64,000 nucleotides of DNA from Pseudoxanthomonas wuyuanensis (lineage in GTDB: Bacteria > Pseudomonadota > Gammaproteobacteria > Xanthomonadales > Xanthomonadaceae), in NCBI RefSeq assembly GCF_900215535.1, contig NZ_OCND01000001.1, forward strand, positions 1 to 64,000. The letters are read 5' to 3'. This document shows, in pieces, positions 1 through 6,819 of the stretch. The notes under the pieces were generated by a model. It searched no databases. It had not been told where the DNA came from and saw only the letters and a list, made by a program, of their open reading frames with translations. The position numbers and the translations under genes are program-made. The stretch's first letter is position 1; every line of letters starts with the position of its first letter.

Positions 1-4
1 AGAC

Positions 5-25
5 CCCAGAATATCGACTTCTGGG
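5..25. repeat. Short inverted repeat at left window edge
   Basis: A perfect 7-bp stem (CCCAGAA / TTCTGGG) with a 7-nt loop lies just downstream of the first cassette gene. It does not look like the array's usual attC, whose continuation would lie outside the window. It could be a terminator-like hairpin or part of an unusual attC. Confidence 0.35.
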
Positions 26-39
26 AGATGCAAGCCAGC

Positions 40-291
40 TCAGACTGCCCATATGCCTTGGTGCTGCGGGCTTTCAGGGATTTTGCAGGGCCGACTAAAT
101 AGCGCGCCGTGCACGAAGAGTATAGAAACGCATAGCGGAACTACACCGCACCAGCAGGCCAACTTGTAATAGAGCGGAAGTGCTTTGTAGCGCTCGCCCT
201 TTTCCGGGCAGCGATTGAACTCTCTTTTGTTTAGCAGCGCGACGAGCGCTAAGGCTACGGCATACGTTAGTAGGATCCATCCCAGTCTCAT
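40..291 (-). CDS. Cassette gene: small membrane protein, unknown function
   Basis: 83 residues. Two hydrophobic segments (about residues 3-20 and 43-65) are separated by a charged loop with two cysteine-containing stretches, so an inner-membrane protein is likely. The ATG lies 15 bp from the neighbouring attC (306-419), the usual tight packing of an integron cassette, and orientation matches the rest of the array. I recognise no family. Its own attC should lie to the left, near or beyond the window edge. Confidence 0.65.
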   Translation of the reverse strand: MRLGWILLTYAVALALVALLNKREFNRCPEKGERYKALPLYYKLACWCGVVPLCVSILFVHGALFSRPCKIPESPQHQGIWAV

Positions 292-305
292 AACCTCTCC
301 CTGAG

Positions 306-419
306 CCCTAACGACTGAGTTAAGCCGACCCGTGGCGGGGCGGCGACTGGGTGCTAGCGTAGCGGAAAAGCACCCAGGCGTTGCCCCGATGCGGGTTCGG
401 CTTGAACGAATTGTTAGGC
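306..419 (-). other. attC site A (114 bp)
   Basis: Bounded by CCCTAAC and GTTAGGC. The complementary outer arms (TTAAGCCG / CGGCTTGAA) enclose a long imperfect hairpin containing GGTGCTAGCGTAGCG. It belongs to the long attC class shared with sites at 3079 and 5267. Confidence 0.9.
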
Positions 420-425
420 CGCAGA

Positions 426-761
426 CTATGTGGCAGTGAGAGCCGGGTCATACCAGACATCCGTCTGCTCGGGCGCAAGCAAAACGCGCCAGCCTGGAGC
501 AAGTGCAAGGTATGGAACCAACTTTGGTGCGTGCTCCACAATGTGATGCACATGCAGCGGCTGGAAAAAGTCTGGATCCTCCGAATAGTCGCCGCCCCAG
601 ATGTACCAGCCGCATGTCCCATGCTCTGGTGGGTGTCGAAGAGCATTGAGAGGCAGTTGCGAGAGCGTGGAGAGTGCGACTCCCAAACGATCGACCTCAG
701 CGGGTGGCTGATAGAGCGATCCGAACTGTTTGCATGTGTCCGATTGCGACGCCTGCTTCAT
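426..761 (-). CDS. Cassette gene: unknown protein, possibly immunity-like
   Basis: 111 residues from the ATG at 761. An upstream GTG at 773 is in frame but lies inside attC B, so the ATG is preferred. The protein is soluble and rich in aromatic residues in its second half, with GWYIWGGD, SEDPDFFQPLH and a C-terminal WRVLLAPEQTDVWYD. This general pattern reminds me of small Imm33-like immunity proteins, but that is memory of a motif, not a search result. The stop codon is 7 bp from attC A. No partner toxin is visible nearby. Confidence 0.6.
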   Translation of the reverse strand: MKQASQSDTCKQFGSLYQPPAEVDRLGVALSTLSQLPLNALRHPPEHGTCGWYIWGGDYSEDPDFFQPLHVHHIVEHAPKLVPYLALAPGWRVLLAPEQTDVWYDPALTAT

Positions 762-764
762 GCG

Positions 765-824
765 GCCTAACACCTGAGTTAAGCCGACCCGCGAAGCGGG
801 TTCGGCTTGAACGAATTGTTAGGT
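765..824 (-). other. attC site B (60 bp)
   Basis: GCCTAAC ... GTTAGGT boundaries with a compact stem (AAGCCGACCCGC GAA GCGGGTTCGGCTT). Short class. The next gene reads into it, which gives that protein its C-terminal tail. Confidence 0.92.
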
Positions 825-1144
825 GATGACACGGATGCCATACGAGAGAGAAGAACAAGAAATAATCCAAGCACGATCATGAAGGCTCCTGAGGCGAACA
901 AAACCCAGAATGTATTGCTTAGAACGTCGATCAAAGCGAGTCCAGCGCTATGAGAATCCTTGGCGATATAAGCCTTGTCTCCGGTGAGCGTACTCACAAC
1001 CTGCGCCGAGTGGCGACGGAGAGGCGACCCCATGTGTTGTGAAGCATCCCAAGCGTAGAAGATCCAGACCCAGCTGAACAATCCAGCCGCGATCGAAGCT
1101 ATACCGAGGATCAGGCTTGCGGAACTAGCAGGGGCTGATTTCAT
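779..1144 (-). CDS. Cassette gene: two-TM membrane protein with attC-encoded tail
   Basis: 121 residues from the ATG at 1144; a GTG one codon upstream is possible. Hydrophobic segments at about residues 8-30 and 78-100 flank a polar loop. The last 14 residues (ending NNSFKPNPLRGSA) are translated from attC B, and the stop TAA is formed inside the attC. I recognise no family. The same tail appears on two other membrane proteins in this array. Confidence 0.65.
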   Translation of the reverse strand: MKSAPASSASLILGIASIAAGLFSWVWIFYAWDASQHMGSPLRRHSAQVVSTLTGDKAYIAKDSHSAGLALIDVLSNTFWVLFASGAFMIVLGLFLVLLSRMASVSSPNNSFKPNPLRGSA

Positions 1145-1145
1145 C

Positions 1146-1235
1146 ACCTAACGCCTGAGTTAAGCCGGCCCGCCCTGGCCGACTGTCAGATCAAAGCCGT
1201 AACGATGCGGGCTCGGCTTGAACGAATTGTTAGGC
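1146..1235 (-). other. attC site C (90 bp)
   Basis: ACCTAAC ... GTTAGGC. Intermediate length; the central part (GACTGTCAGATCAAAGCCGT) is nearly the same as in the attC at 7833-7922, so these two form a sub-family. Confidence 0.9.
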
Positions 1236-1250
1236 ACCGGACAAGGCCTC

Positions 1251-1514
1251 TCAAAGAGAAGTATCCCAAAGTACAAAGCTATCTGTCTCAGGGGACCGCA
1301 AAGGGAGTAACGGCTTTGGGTCAACGCACCAGCGGCGAAATACGATTAGGAGCTGCCGAACGGTGTCCGCACTCACCGGATGCGCCAGCTCCAAGTCCAA
1401 GGTGGTGCCTCTGCCGCGAATGTCCTTGTACTCAGGTAGCGAGTACAGCCACCCAAAGAACTGACCCTCGTCCTCAGATGCAAAGAATGTTGGACCTTTG
1501 AAGGAGATGATCAC
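1251..1514 (-). CDS. Cassette gene: unknown soluble protein
   Basis: 87 residues starting at a GTG four bases from the attC D boundary. The protein is compact and acidic/aromatic (SEDEGQFFGWLYSLPEYKD) with no signal peptide or membrane segment. I do not recognise the family. The stop codon lies 16 bp from attC C. The GTG start fits the spacing, since no in-frame ATG lies nearby. Confidence 0.65.
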   Translation of the reverse strand: MIISFKGPTFFASEDEGQFFGWLYSLPEYKDIRGRGTTLDLELAHPVSADTVRQLLIVFRRWCVDPKPLLPLRSPETDSFVLWDTSL

Positions 1515-1517
1515 GGG

Positions 1518-1577
1518 GCCTAACGCTTGAATTAAGCCGCGCCGCGAAGCGGCGTCGGCTTGAATGAGTTGTTAGGG
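1518..1577 (-). other. attC site D (60 bp)
   Basis: GCCTAAC ... GTTAGGG, short class with stem GCCGC / GCGGC. The final base departs from the GTTRRRY consensus. The adjacent gene's reading frame enters it. Confidence 0.9.
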
Positions 1578-1876
1578 CTCATGCGGCGAGCGATGAAGCC
1601 CCAGGCCAGCCAAGTGAGCAGAACTAAAAATGTTGGCAGGACCCAGCCGAAGAGTGCTGCAAATGCATGGGCGGCTCCATTGATCCCGGAAACGTCTTTG
1701 GCCGTGATCGCTTGGGCCGCAATGGCGTACGCAAAATTGAATGACCAGCCTGTTGCCACTGCGGCAATAGCGGCGAACAAGCAACGCAAGTGGGAACGCG
1801 GACGAAAGAGCAGGAACACAATGACGGGCAGTGCCAAAGCGGTAAGCCACAGAACGGAGATGGCAAAACGTTCCAT
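1532..1876 (-). CDS. Cassette gene: three-TM membrane protein with attC-encoded tail
   Basis: 114 residues. Hydrophobic segments at about 5-24, 28-55 and 68-95 indicate an integral membrane protein. The C-terminus (PNNSFKPTPLRGAA) is encoded by attC D. The ATG is 4 bp from attC E. The function is unknown and there is no recognisable family motif. Confidence 0.65.
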   Translation of the reverse strand: MERFAISVLWLTALALPVIVFLLFRPRSHLRCLFAAIAAVATGWSFNFAYAIAAQAITAKDVSGINGAAHAFAALFGWVLPTFLVLLTWLAWGFIARRMSPNNSFKPTPLRGAA

Positions 1877-1879
1877 GGG

Positions 1880-1939
1880 GCCTAACGCCTGAAATAAGCC
1901 GACTTGCGAAGCAAGTTCGGCTTGATTGAATTGTTAGGC
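1880..1939 (-). other. attC site E (60 bp)
   Basis: GCCTAAC ... GTTAGGC, short class. The stem is variant (GACTTGCGAAGCAAGTTCGG), and compensatory changes keep the pairing. Confidence 0.92.
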
Positions 1940-2320
1940 GCCATGCTGCAGATCTTCAAGGCTCAACTCAAGTGCCTGGGAGAAGTGTCCTGAAAATTCA
2001 GGAAGCCGGACGGCCACGAGCTCGGCCATGAGAGATGATAGTACTGAACCACCAGGAGTAGCCACGCGACAATACTGGCCCGTGGGCTCATGCCAGTCAT
2101 AGGCGAAAAGGCCGGCAGCCGCATAACTTGCCCAGACTTGCGGCGAGCCCCACCCAGTCACCGGAATAAGATCATTAGCACTGCCGTGGAGCTCCAATGC
2201 CTCCAGGACGCAGTCCGGAACAGCTCCGTTACCCGCCGTGGCAAATAGTGCTAGTGCTCCCGACGAGTCCCGGGCAAACCAATCGAACTCTTGCCCTTGA
2301 ACTACGGAGATGTTGGTCAT
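1934..2320 (-). CDS. Cassette gene: unknown soluble protein
   Basis: 128 residues from the ATG at 2320, 4 bp from the attC F boundary. A longer in-frame start would sit inside the attC and is rejected. It has an N-terminal EFDWFARDSSGALALFATAG stretch and a C-terminal amphipathic region. I recall similar short proteins as recurring integron-cassette hypotheticals, but no function is established. The stop falls inside attC E. Confidence 0.7.
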   Translation of the reverse strand: MTNISVVQGQEFDWFARDSSGALALFATAGNGAVPDCVLEALELHGSANDLIPVTGWGSPQVWASYAAAGLFAYDWHEPTGQYCRVATPGGSVLSSLMAELVAVRLPEFSGHFSQALELSLEDLQHGA

Positions 2321-2323
2321 GGT

Positions 2324-2440
2324 GCCTAACGCCTGAATTAAGCCGGCCCGCAGCAGGGCGGCGACTGAGTGCAAATATAGCCGAAGGCATGCACTTAGGC
2401 GCCGCCCTGATGTGGGCTCGGCTTGAATGAATTGTTAGGC
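2324..2440 (-). other. attC site F (117 bp)
   Basis: GCCTAAC ... GTTAGGC, long class. It is nearly identical to the attC at 4897-5013, including the central GAGTGCAAATATAGCCGAAGG segment. Confidence 0.92.
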
Positions 2441-2488
2441 GCCTGCACGTAACCGAATCCGCTATCCCGAACCGCCGAAGCCTAGTTG

Positions 2489-2722
2489 CTACACGTTGTG
2501 CCTGGGGTACCAAACGCCTTTTACTACAATGGGCCCGACGTTTGGAGCGATATGATCCTGATCTAGTTCGGCAAAGGTCACCCCTGGAATAACGCTCGTT
2601 ACCTCCTCGCCAGCGTAGGGATAACCGTATCCCCTGAGCAGCTGCACAGCCTCACCTTGTGACGTGGCAGTTACGCCATATCCAAGACCGCGATTCGTGT
2701 TGAACCAGAAAGGAATAAGCAT
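2489..2722 (-). CDS. Cassette gene: unknown small soluble protein
   Basis: 77 residues with N-terminal MLIPFWFNTNRGLGYGVTA followed by a region resembling a small alpha/beta fold. No signal peptide or membrane segment. The ATG is 5 bp from attC G. I recall the N-terminal sequence type from other cassette arrays but know no assigned function. Confidence 0.7.
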   Translation of the reverse strand: MLIPFWFNTNRGLGYGVTATSQGEAVQLLRGYGYPYAGEEVTSVIPGVTFAELDQDHIAPNVGPIVVKGVWYPRHNV

Positions 2723-2727
2723 TTAGC

Positions 2728-2842
2728 GCCTAACACCGGAGTTAACCGGACCCGCCATGGGTCCGTCCCGAAGCCAATCATAGCCGGTTCTCTGGCGAAG
2801 ACGCGGCCCTGAGGCGGGTTCCGGTTGAACGACTAGTTATGC
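2728..2842 (-). other. attC site G, divergent type (115 bp)
   Basis: GCCTAAC ... GTTATGC. The sequence between (CCGGAGTTAACCGGACCCGCC and onward) differs from all other sites except its twin at 8299-8413. It is the attC of the ORF-less duplicated cassette, which points to a separate origin for that cassette. Confidence 0.88.
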
Positions 2843-2925
2843 GGCAGCGGTCCGGATGCGTGCGATGCGGAGCGTCCGCTTCCGTGATGCCGGCTACCTG
2901 GAACCCCTCCGCCGAAGCGCCCGGC

Positions 2926-2986
2926 AAAAGCGGCTGACCGGAGCACCGCAAGCCCCGGCTTGTGGCGCGCCGGTTGCGCCGCTTTT
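2926..2986. ncRNA. Nested hairpin inside duplicated cassette (possible structured RNA)
   Basis: Outer arms AAAAGCGGC (2926-2934) and GCCGCTTTT (2978-2986) pair perfectly. Inside, ACCGG pairs with CCGGT, and CAAGCC CC GGCTTG forms a central hairpin. The same structure is in the second copy at 8497-8557. It might be a structured RNA, a terminator or a protein-binding site; nothing in the sequence decides between them. Confidence 0.4.
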
Positions 2987-3078
2987 GTAGCAGGTGGTCA
3001 ACGTCGCTGGCAATCGGAAAGCGGCGCGCAGTCATGTCGGACTTTGCCCACGTCACAGGGAGCTGATTCCGCTCTGCC

Positions 3079-3190
3079 GTATAACGCCTGAGTTAAGCCG
3101 GCCCGAAGCGGGGCGGCGACTGCGTGCTAGCGTAGCGTAGGCACGCAGGCGCTGCCACGATTTTGGCTCGGCTTGAACGAATTGTTAGGC
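3079..3190 (-). other. attC site H (112 bp)
   Basis: GTATAAC ... GTTAGGC, long class containing GTGCTAGCGTAGCG. The GTATAAC core belongs to the ORF-less cassette that follows it in array orientation. Confidence 0.88.
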
Positions 3191-3193
3191 GCG

Positions 3194-3619
3194 CTACGGC
3201 TCGCCAACCAGTGTGATCTGGCTTTCATTGCTGAGGACGACACGTAAGGCTGCGTCGAGGCGGGAAAGCTCTGGACCAGTGTCTATTCTTTTGAGCAGCC
3301 GAGACAAGAACGGAACCTCGGCGGCGGGGAAGCAGTGCCAAGTCACGGACTCTTTAGATGGCAACGGGTCGTCTGGCTTGGCATCGAAATCCTCGATGCT
3401 CCCGCATGCGACAAATAGTCTGTGCGATTCACAGTTGCACTCAACGCACCAACCCCAGTCCTCCGGGAAGACATCTGCAACGGCGTAGCCATGCCGTTCC
3501 AATTGAGGTTTCAGCCAATGGGCGAGTTGACGCCCATAGATACGCGGATTGACCTCCTCATCCTCGCCAGGTTCGATCTCAAACAATGTTGATTTGAACC
3601 AGTATCCAGGAAGTGTCAT
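3194..3619 (-). CDS. Cassette gene: unknown soluble protein
   Basis: 141 residues starting MTLPGYWFKSTLFEIEPGED, with a central DWGWCVECNCESHRLFVACG containing four cysteines spaced C-x2-C-x-C then C, which might bind a metal. No signal peptide. The ATG is 5 bp from attC I and the stop 4 bp from attC H. I recall this sequence type in other Gram-negative genomes, without a function. Confidence 0.7.
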   Translation of the reverse strand: MTLPGYWFKSTLFEIEPGEDEEVNPRIYGRQLAHWLKPQLERHGYAVADVFPEDWGWCVECNCESHRLFVACGSIEDFDAKPDDPLPSKESVTWHCFPAAEVPFLSRLLKRIDTGPELSRLDAALRVVLSNESQITLVGEP

Positions 3620-3623
3620 AAGC

Positions 3624-3683
3624 GCCTAACGCCTGAATTAAGCCGACCCGCGAAGCGGGTTCGGCTTGAATGAATTGTTAGCC
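3624..3683 (-). other. attC site I (60 bp)
   Basis: GCCTAAC ... GTTAGCC, short class with the standard CCCGCGAAGCGGG stem. Confidence 0.92.
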
Positions 3684-4088
3684 CGCACGCGACGCACAAT
3701 CGTCACCGGGCTCAGTGCAGACGAACTCAACATTTGCCATGCCGCGGATCGTTGGAACGGCAACAAACGAAATTGGCGTGGGGAGCGTTGTCTCTTGCAC
3801 CCCAATCCATGTGTCACCCTCCCAGATGGAGATTGCCTCAAGTTGATCACTCTGGGAGTGGTAGCTGGCAGAGCCAATGATGTTGCTGCCCTTGACCATG
3901 AGGGTAATGACCGGCTCAGTCATTGCCTCAGAGACGTCCGATGTATCAAGAACAGGGCATTGCCAAGTCTCATCGTCAGCCTCTCCCTCTAACCCAGCCT
4001 CCCAGACCCAGAGCCAAATGGGATGCGTCTGCACGTCTTGTGCAGAGATCTCATCGAGTGGTTTTGGGGTTCCTACCTTGAACGCCAT
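3678..4088 (-). CDS. Cassette gene: unknown soluble protein
   Basis: 136 residues, acidic, with HPIWLWVWEAG and DETWQCPVLD in the first third and a predicted beta-rich remainder. No signal peptide or membrane segment. The stop lies within attC I. Function unknown; small acidic cassette proteins of this size are sometimes immunity proteins, but nothing specific supports that here. Confidence 0.68.
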   Translation of the reverse strand: MAFKVGTPKPLDEISAQDVQTHPIWLWVWEAGLEGEADDETWQCPVLDTSDVSEAMTEPVITLMVKGSNIIGSASYHSQSDQLEAISIWEGDTWIGVQETTLPTPISFVAVPTIRGMANVEFVCTEPGDDCASRAG

Positions 4089-4103
4089 GAAGGCTCCTAT
4101 GCG

Positions 4104-4163
4104 GGCTAACGCCTGAATTAAGCCGACCCGCGAAGCGGGTTCGGCTTGAATGAATTGTTAGAG
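4104..4163 (-). other. attC site J (60 bp)
   Basis: GGCTAAC ... GTTAGAG, short class; standard GCGAAGC hairpin. Confidence 0.9.
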
Positions 4164-4442
4164 CGCGCCAGCATGAACTGCAAGCCCTAGGAAGAAGATG
4201 ATGCCGCCAACTAAACCAGCCAGAACAGACCCACGTGTTAGCTTCTTGGTGGGATGTTGGTAATAGTAGATGGGGACCGTGATCAAAGCCCAACCTAGTG
4301 CGCAAATTACGAGCCCAGGCTTCTCAGAAAGGATGCCGGAAGCTAGGAAAACGCCGGCGAATAAAGCGCTAGACGCGACCATCAAGCTGGCCGTTAGCCA
4401 GTGAACTGCATTTAAGAATCTTGATGTGGCGGGTTGTGTCAT
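4158..4442 (-). CDS. Cassette gene: three-TM membrane protein
   Basis: 94 residues with hydrophobic segments at about 14-38, 43-61 and 71-94, joined by short polar loops (HPTKKLTRG). The protein ends in its last membrane segment; the stop is inside attC J. No family recognised. Confidence 0.65.
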   Translation of the reverse strand: MTQPATSRFLNAVHWLTASLMVASSALFAGVFLASGILSEKPGLVICALGWALITVPIYYYQHPTKKLTRGSVLAGLVGGIIFFLGLAVHAGAL

Positions 4443-4446
4443 AGCG

Positions 4447-4506
4447 CTCTAACGCCTGAATTAAGCCGAGCCGCGAAGCGGCTTCGGCTTGAATGAATTG
4501 TTAGGT
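4447..4506 (-). other. attC site K (60 bp)
   Basis: CTCTAAC ... GTTAGGT, short class with GAGCCGCGAAGCGGCTTCGG stem. Confidence 0.9.
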
Positions 4507-4510
4507 GTCA

Positions 4511-4891
4511 CTAGTCCATGAAGACCGTGTGCACCTCGGCGATCAACTTGCTGTTACGGAACAGCCCGATGATATCGACACCTCCGGGCCCTCGGCGCGG
4601 AACGCACCAGACATTGCGCAACTCATCACCGGGCTCCATGATTTTTATCATCTCTATCCAATCGATGCGTTGATCAATTTGTGGAGCCCCGACCAACTCA
4701 GCACCCTTTACTGCCTCGTATAGCGTAAGCGGTACAGAAACCGCGCACTTAGGAAAGCCGAAGCGCGATATGAATTCTTGTTTGCTGATTTTTGAGGAAG
4801 TGTCAATCTTCGGGCCAAGAGTGTCGTGCGCACAGGCGGATAAGAGCCATATCAGCATGAATGCTTTTGTCAGATGGCTTGAAACTTTCAT
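4511..4891 (-). CDS. Cassette gene: putative lipoprotein
   Basis: 126 residues. An N-terminal signal peptide with lipobox LSAC predicts lipidation at Cys20. The mature part is soluble and contains a paired Cys region and EPGDELRNVWCVPR. Probably exported and membrane-anchored; role unknown. The stop is 4 bp from attC K and the start 5 bp from attC L. Confidence 0.7.
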   Translation of the reverse strand: MKVSSHLTKAFMLIWLLSACAHDTLGPKIDTSSKISKQEFISRFGFPKCAVSVPLTLYEAVKGAELVGAPQIDQRIDWIEMIKIMEPGDELRNVWCVPRRGPGGVDIIGLFRNSKLIAEVHTVFMD

Positions 4892-4896
4892 GTGAC

Positions 4897-5013
4897 ACCT
4901 AACGCCTGAATTAAGCCGGCTCGCAGCAGGGCGGCGACTGAGTGCAAATATAGCCGAAGGCGCGCACTTAGGCGCCGCCCTGATGTGGGCTCGGCTTGAA
5001 TGAATTGTTAGGC
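4897..5013 (-). other. attC site L (117 bp)
   Basis: ACCTAAC ... GTTAGGC, long class, near-identical to the site at 2324-2440. Confidence 0.92.
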
Positions 5014-5226
5014 CGCAACATCAGGCCCAATTTCCGATTCGTAAACCTCGGCGCCCCATCGATACTTTCCATCTCGCCCTACACAGTACACAAGGCATCC
5101 GGGCTCGCCGTCAGGAAAGGTGAAACCCTGGTCCAGCTCGACGACGTCACCGACTTGAGGCGTGCTCCCATCGTACGAACTGAATCGCGACGGGGGAATC
5201 TCTGCGATTAGCGGGGCCCTCTTCAT
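5008..5226 (-). CDS. Cassette gene: unknown small soluble protein
   Basis: 72 residues, acidic, with GDVVELDQGFTFPDGEPGCL and YRWGAEVYESEIG. This suggests a small beta-barrel-like fold, but I know no function. The stop lies in attC L. A 40-bp leader separates the ATG from attC M, longer than for most cassettes here. Confidence 0.68.
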   Translation of the reverse strand: MKRAPLIAEIPPSRFSSYDGSTPQVGDVVELDQGFTFPDGEPGCLVYCVGRDGKYRWGAEVYESEIGPDVAA

Positions 5227-5266
5227 CGCCTACCTCTGCAACGGTGCGACATCTGACCGCAGTACG

Positions 5267-5380
5267 GCCTAACGCCTGAGTTAAGCCGACCCGTAGCGGG
5301 GCGGCGGATAGGTGCTAGCGTAGCGTAAAAGCACCTAGGCGGTGCCCCGATACGGGTTCGGCTTGAACGAACTGTTAGGC
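5267..5380 (-). other. attC site M (114 bp)
   Basis: GCCTAAC ... GTTAGGC, long class related to sites A and H. Confidence 0.92.
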
Positions 5381-5730
5381 TGCGCGCCGGCCAGCTTGCG
5401 GACCAGATACCTCACGGCAAACGCAACCACCTCAAGGACGATATACCAGATGCCGATGCCTGCTACGTAGATCCAGCCACTTGCCCGATTGGGGCCGCAG
5501 TGCTCACCAATGAGGCAGCTAAATATGCGCACAACCAAGTGCCCCTGTGCGACCAGAAGGGCTGTGGCTACAAGCGCAAAGAACACAATTGCGAGCTTGG
5601 CAAGAATTGAGACGTGCCAGTAGCCGACAATCTGCCGCATGACCAGAAAGGACCGTATCGGAATCAGTGAGATGCCCGCCAGTCCAACGAAACCAAGGGC
5701 ATAGAAAGCAAACTGCAGAAGCGTGTCCAT
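5335..5730 (-). CDS. Cassette gene: three-TM membrane protein with attC-encoded tail
   Basis: 131 residues with hydrophobic segments at about 7-30, 43-65 and 88-112. The last 14 residues (PNSSFKPNPYRGTA) are translated from attC M, a divergent version of the tail on two other membrane cassette proteins. No family recognised. Confidence 0.65.
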   Translation of the reverse strand: MDTLLQFAFYALGFVGLAGISLIPIRSFLVMRQIVGYWHVSILAKLAIVFFALVATALLVAQGHLVVRIFSCLIGEHCGPNRASGWIYVAGIGIWYIVLEVVAFAVRYLVRKLAGAQPNSSFKPNPYRGTA

Positions 5731-5734
5731 AGCA

Positions 5735-5794
5735 GCCTAACGCCTGAATTAAGCCGACTTGCGAAGCAAGTTCGGCTTGAATGAGTTGTTAGCG
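5735..5794 (-). other. attC site N (60 bp)
   Basis: GCCTAAC ... GTTAGCG, short class, with the variant ACTTGCGAAGCAAGT stem also seen at 1880-1939. Confidence 0.92.
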
Positions 5795-6241
5795 GGCATG
5801 CGCGCGCCAATGGAGCCCGTGCTGTCCGGATTTATGTCGGCCCACCCAGGTGGCCGCGGATGAGAACGGTACGTCGCCGTCGCAGCGATAAAAGTCGAAC
5901 ACGCGCTCGAGTGAGTCACGAGGTGGCCACCAGCTACGAGAGAACCGAGGCGAGGTCATTTGCGAGTACTTGACGGGCTGGCAATCATCAGGGACTTCCC
6001 AGCTCTCGGCGGGATCGTACTTGAAGGCCAGCATGCTCTCATTTGTGTCGATGTCATGCATCTCTTGGATGGCCGTTGCGCTGGAGGGAATCCACGCGGG
6101 GATCCAGCCCTTATCAACCGCCCCGGCACGTTTAGCTTCTGCGAAGGACGAGTAGGAGGATTCTGGCCGCTCCCAGAAGCATGACGACACGGCCACAGTG
6201 AGTAGCAGTACAAGTGGAAGTCGCCGTGGAAAATGCTTCAT
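5789..6241 (-). CDS. Cassette gene: putative lipoprotein
   Basis: 150 residues. A signal peptide with lipobox VSSC predicts lipidation at Cys21. The mature region carries GWIPAWIPSSATAI and a HDIDTNESMLAF motif that I recall from small hypothetical lipoproteins in other proteobacteria, without known function. The stop is within attC N. Confidence 0.7.
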   Translation of the reverse strand: MKHFPRRLPLVLLLTVAVSSCFWERPESSYSSFAEAKRAGAVDKGWIPAWIPSSATAIQEMHDIDTNESMLAFKYDPAESWEVPDDCQPVKYSQMTSPRFSRSWWPPRDSLERVFDFYRCDGDVPFSSAATWVGRHKSGQHGLHWRAHAR

Positions 6242-6244
6242 GCC

Positions 6245-6304
6245 CGCTAACGCCTGAATTAAGCCGAGCCGCGAAGCGGCTTCGGCTTGAATGAATTGTT
6301 AGGC
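6245..6304 (-). other. attC site O (60 bp)
   Basis: CGCTAAC ... GTTAGGC, short class. Confidence 0.9.
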
Positions 6305-6337
6305 CCCGCAGCCAATAGATGTGCAGACCATGTGCTG

Positions 6338-6745
6338 TTACAAGTTGAGTAGATGAATATGGTTGCGCAAAGGATCAGAAAAGTCGCACGTGGCAAGGGA
6401 CTCATACAGAGCCACAGCCATTTCGCTGCGGTCGGGGTCTAGGTCCCGCTGGTGTGGCTCAACGATATCTCGGAATCGCCGGACGGAAATGTTGGACTCT
6501 TTTGTGTAGGTGTACTGGTCGTACGAGATGTTCCAGAGGAGGGCGCTAATAACTTTTCTGATGCCGATATGGTTGGTGTGAGCAAACGTGAATGACCAAA
6601 GATCTCCGTTTGAGTCAATCACATGGCAAGTCTTGTTGTTAAGCATGTTGTGACGGGTCTGCATGACGGCATTTAAGAAGACCCCGTCAAACTCCGTCAG
6701 TACTGCAAGATTATGCTGTCGAACTTCAACTATCGGAGTTTTCAT
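6338..6745 (-). CDS. Cassette gene: unknown soluble protein, atypical composition
   Basis: 135 residues, unusually rich in Asn, His and Ile for this genome, with lower GC and less biased codons than neighbours, suggesting recent capture from a lower-GC donor. No signal peptide, membrane segment or recognisable motif. The ATG is 5 bp from attC P. Confidence 0.65.
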   Translation of the reverse strand: MKTPIVEVRQHNLAVLTEFDGVFLNAVMQTRHNMLNNKTCHVIDSNGDLWSFTFAHTNHIGIRKVISALLWNISYDQYTYTKESNISVRRFRDIVEPHQRDLDPDRSEMAVALYESLATCDFSDPLRNHIHLLNL

Positions 6746-6750
6746 CGCGG

Positions 6751-6810
6751 GCCTAACACCTGAATTAAGCCGAGCCGCGAAGCGGCTTCGGCTTGAATGA
6801 ATTGTTAGGC
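6751..6810 (-). other. attC site P (60 bp)
   Basis: GCCTAAC ... GTTAGGC, short class. Confidence 0.92.
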
Positions 6811-6819
6811 TTGGCGCCC

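Larger units (their letters stand above)
2728..3085 (-). repeat. Duplicated ORF-less cassette, internal copy
   Basis: This 358-bp block (attC G plus a cassette body of about 240 bp) is repeated at 8299-8656 with a single difference that I can find (A at 2865, G at 8436). Both copies end exactly at a GTATAAC core, so the unit boundaries are recombination boundaries. The body has no convincing gene. A 92-codon frame starts with GTG and runs into the attC, with Arg-rich, low-complexity composition. The body contains a nested inverted repeat at 2926-2986. Confidence 0.9.

Noticed and set aside
320-646. Minus-strand frame ending with an attC-type tail
   Set aside because: It overlaps the better-supported cassette gene at 426-761 in another frame; the tail arises simply from reading the attC.
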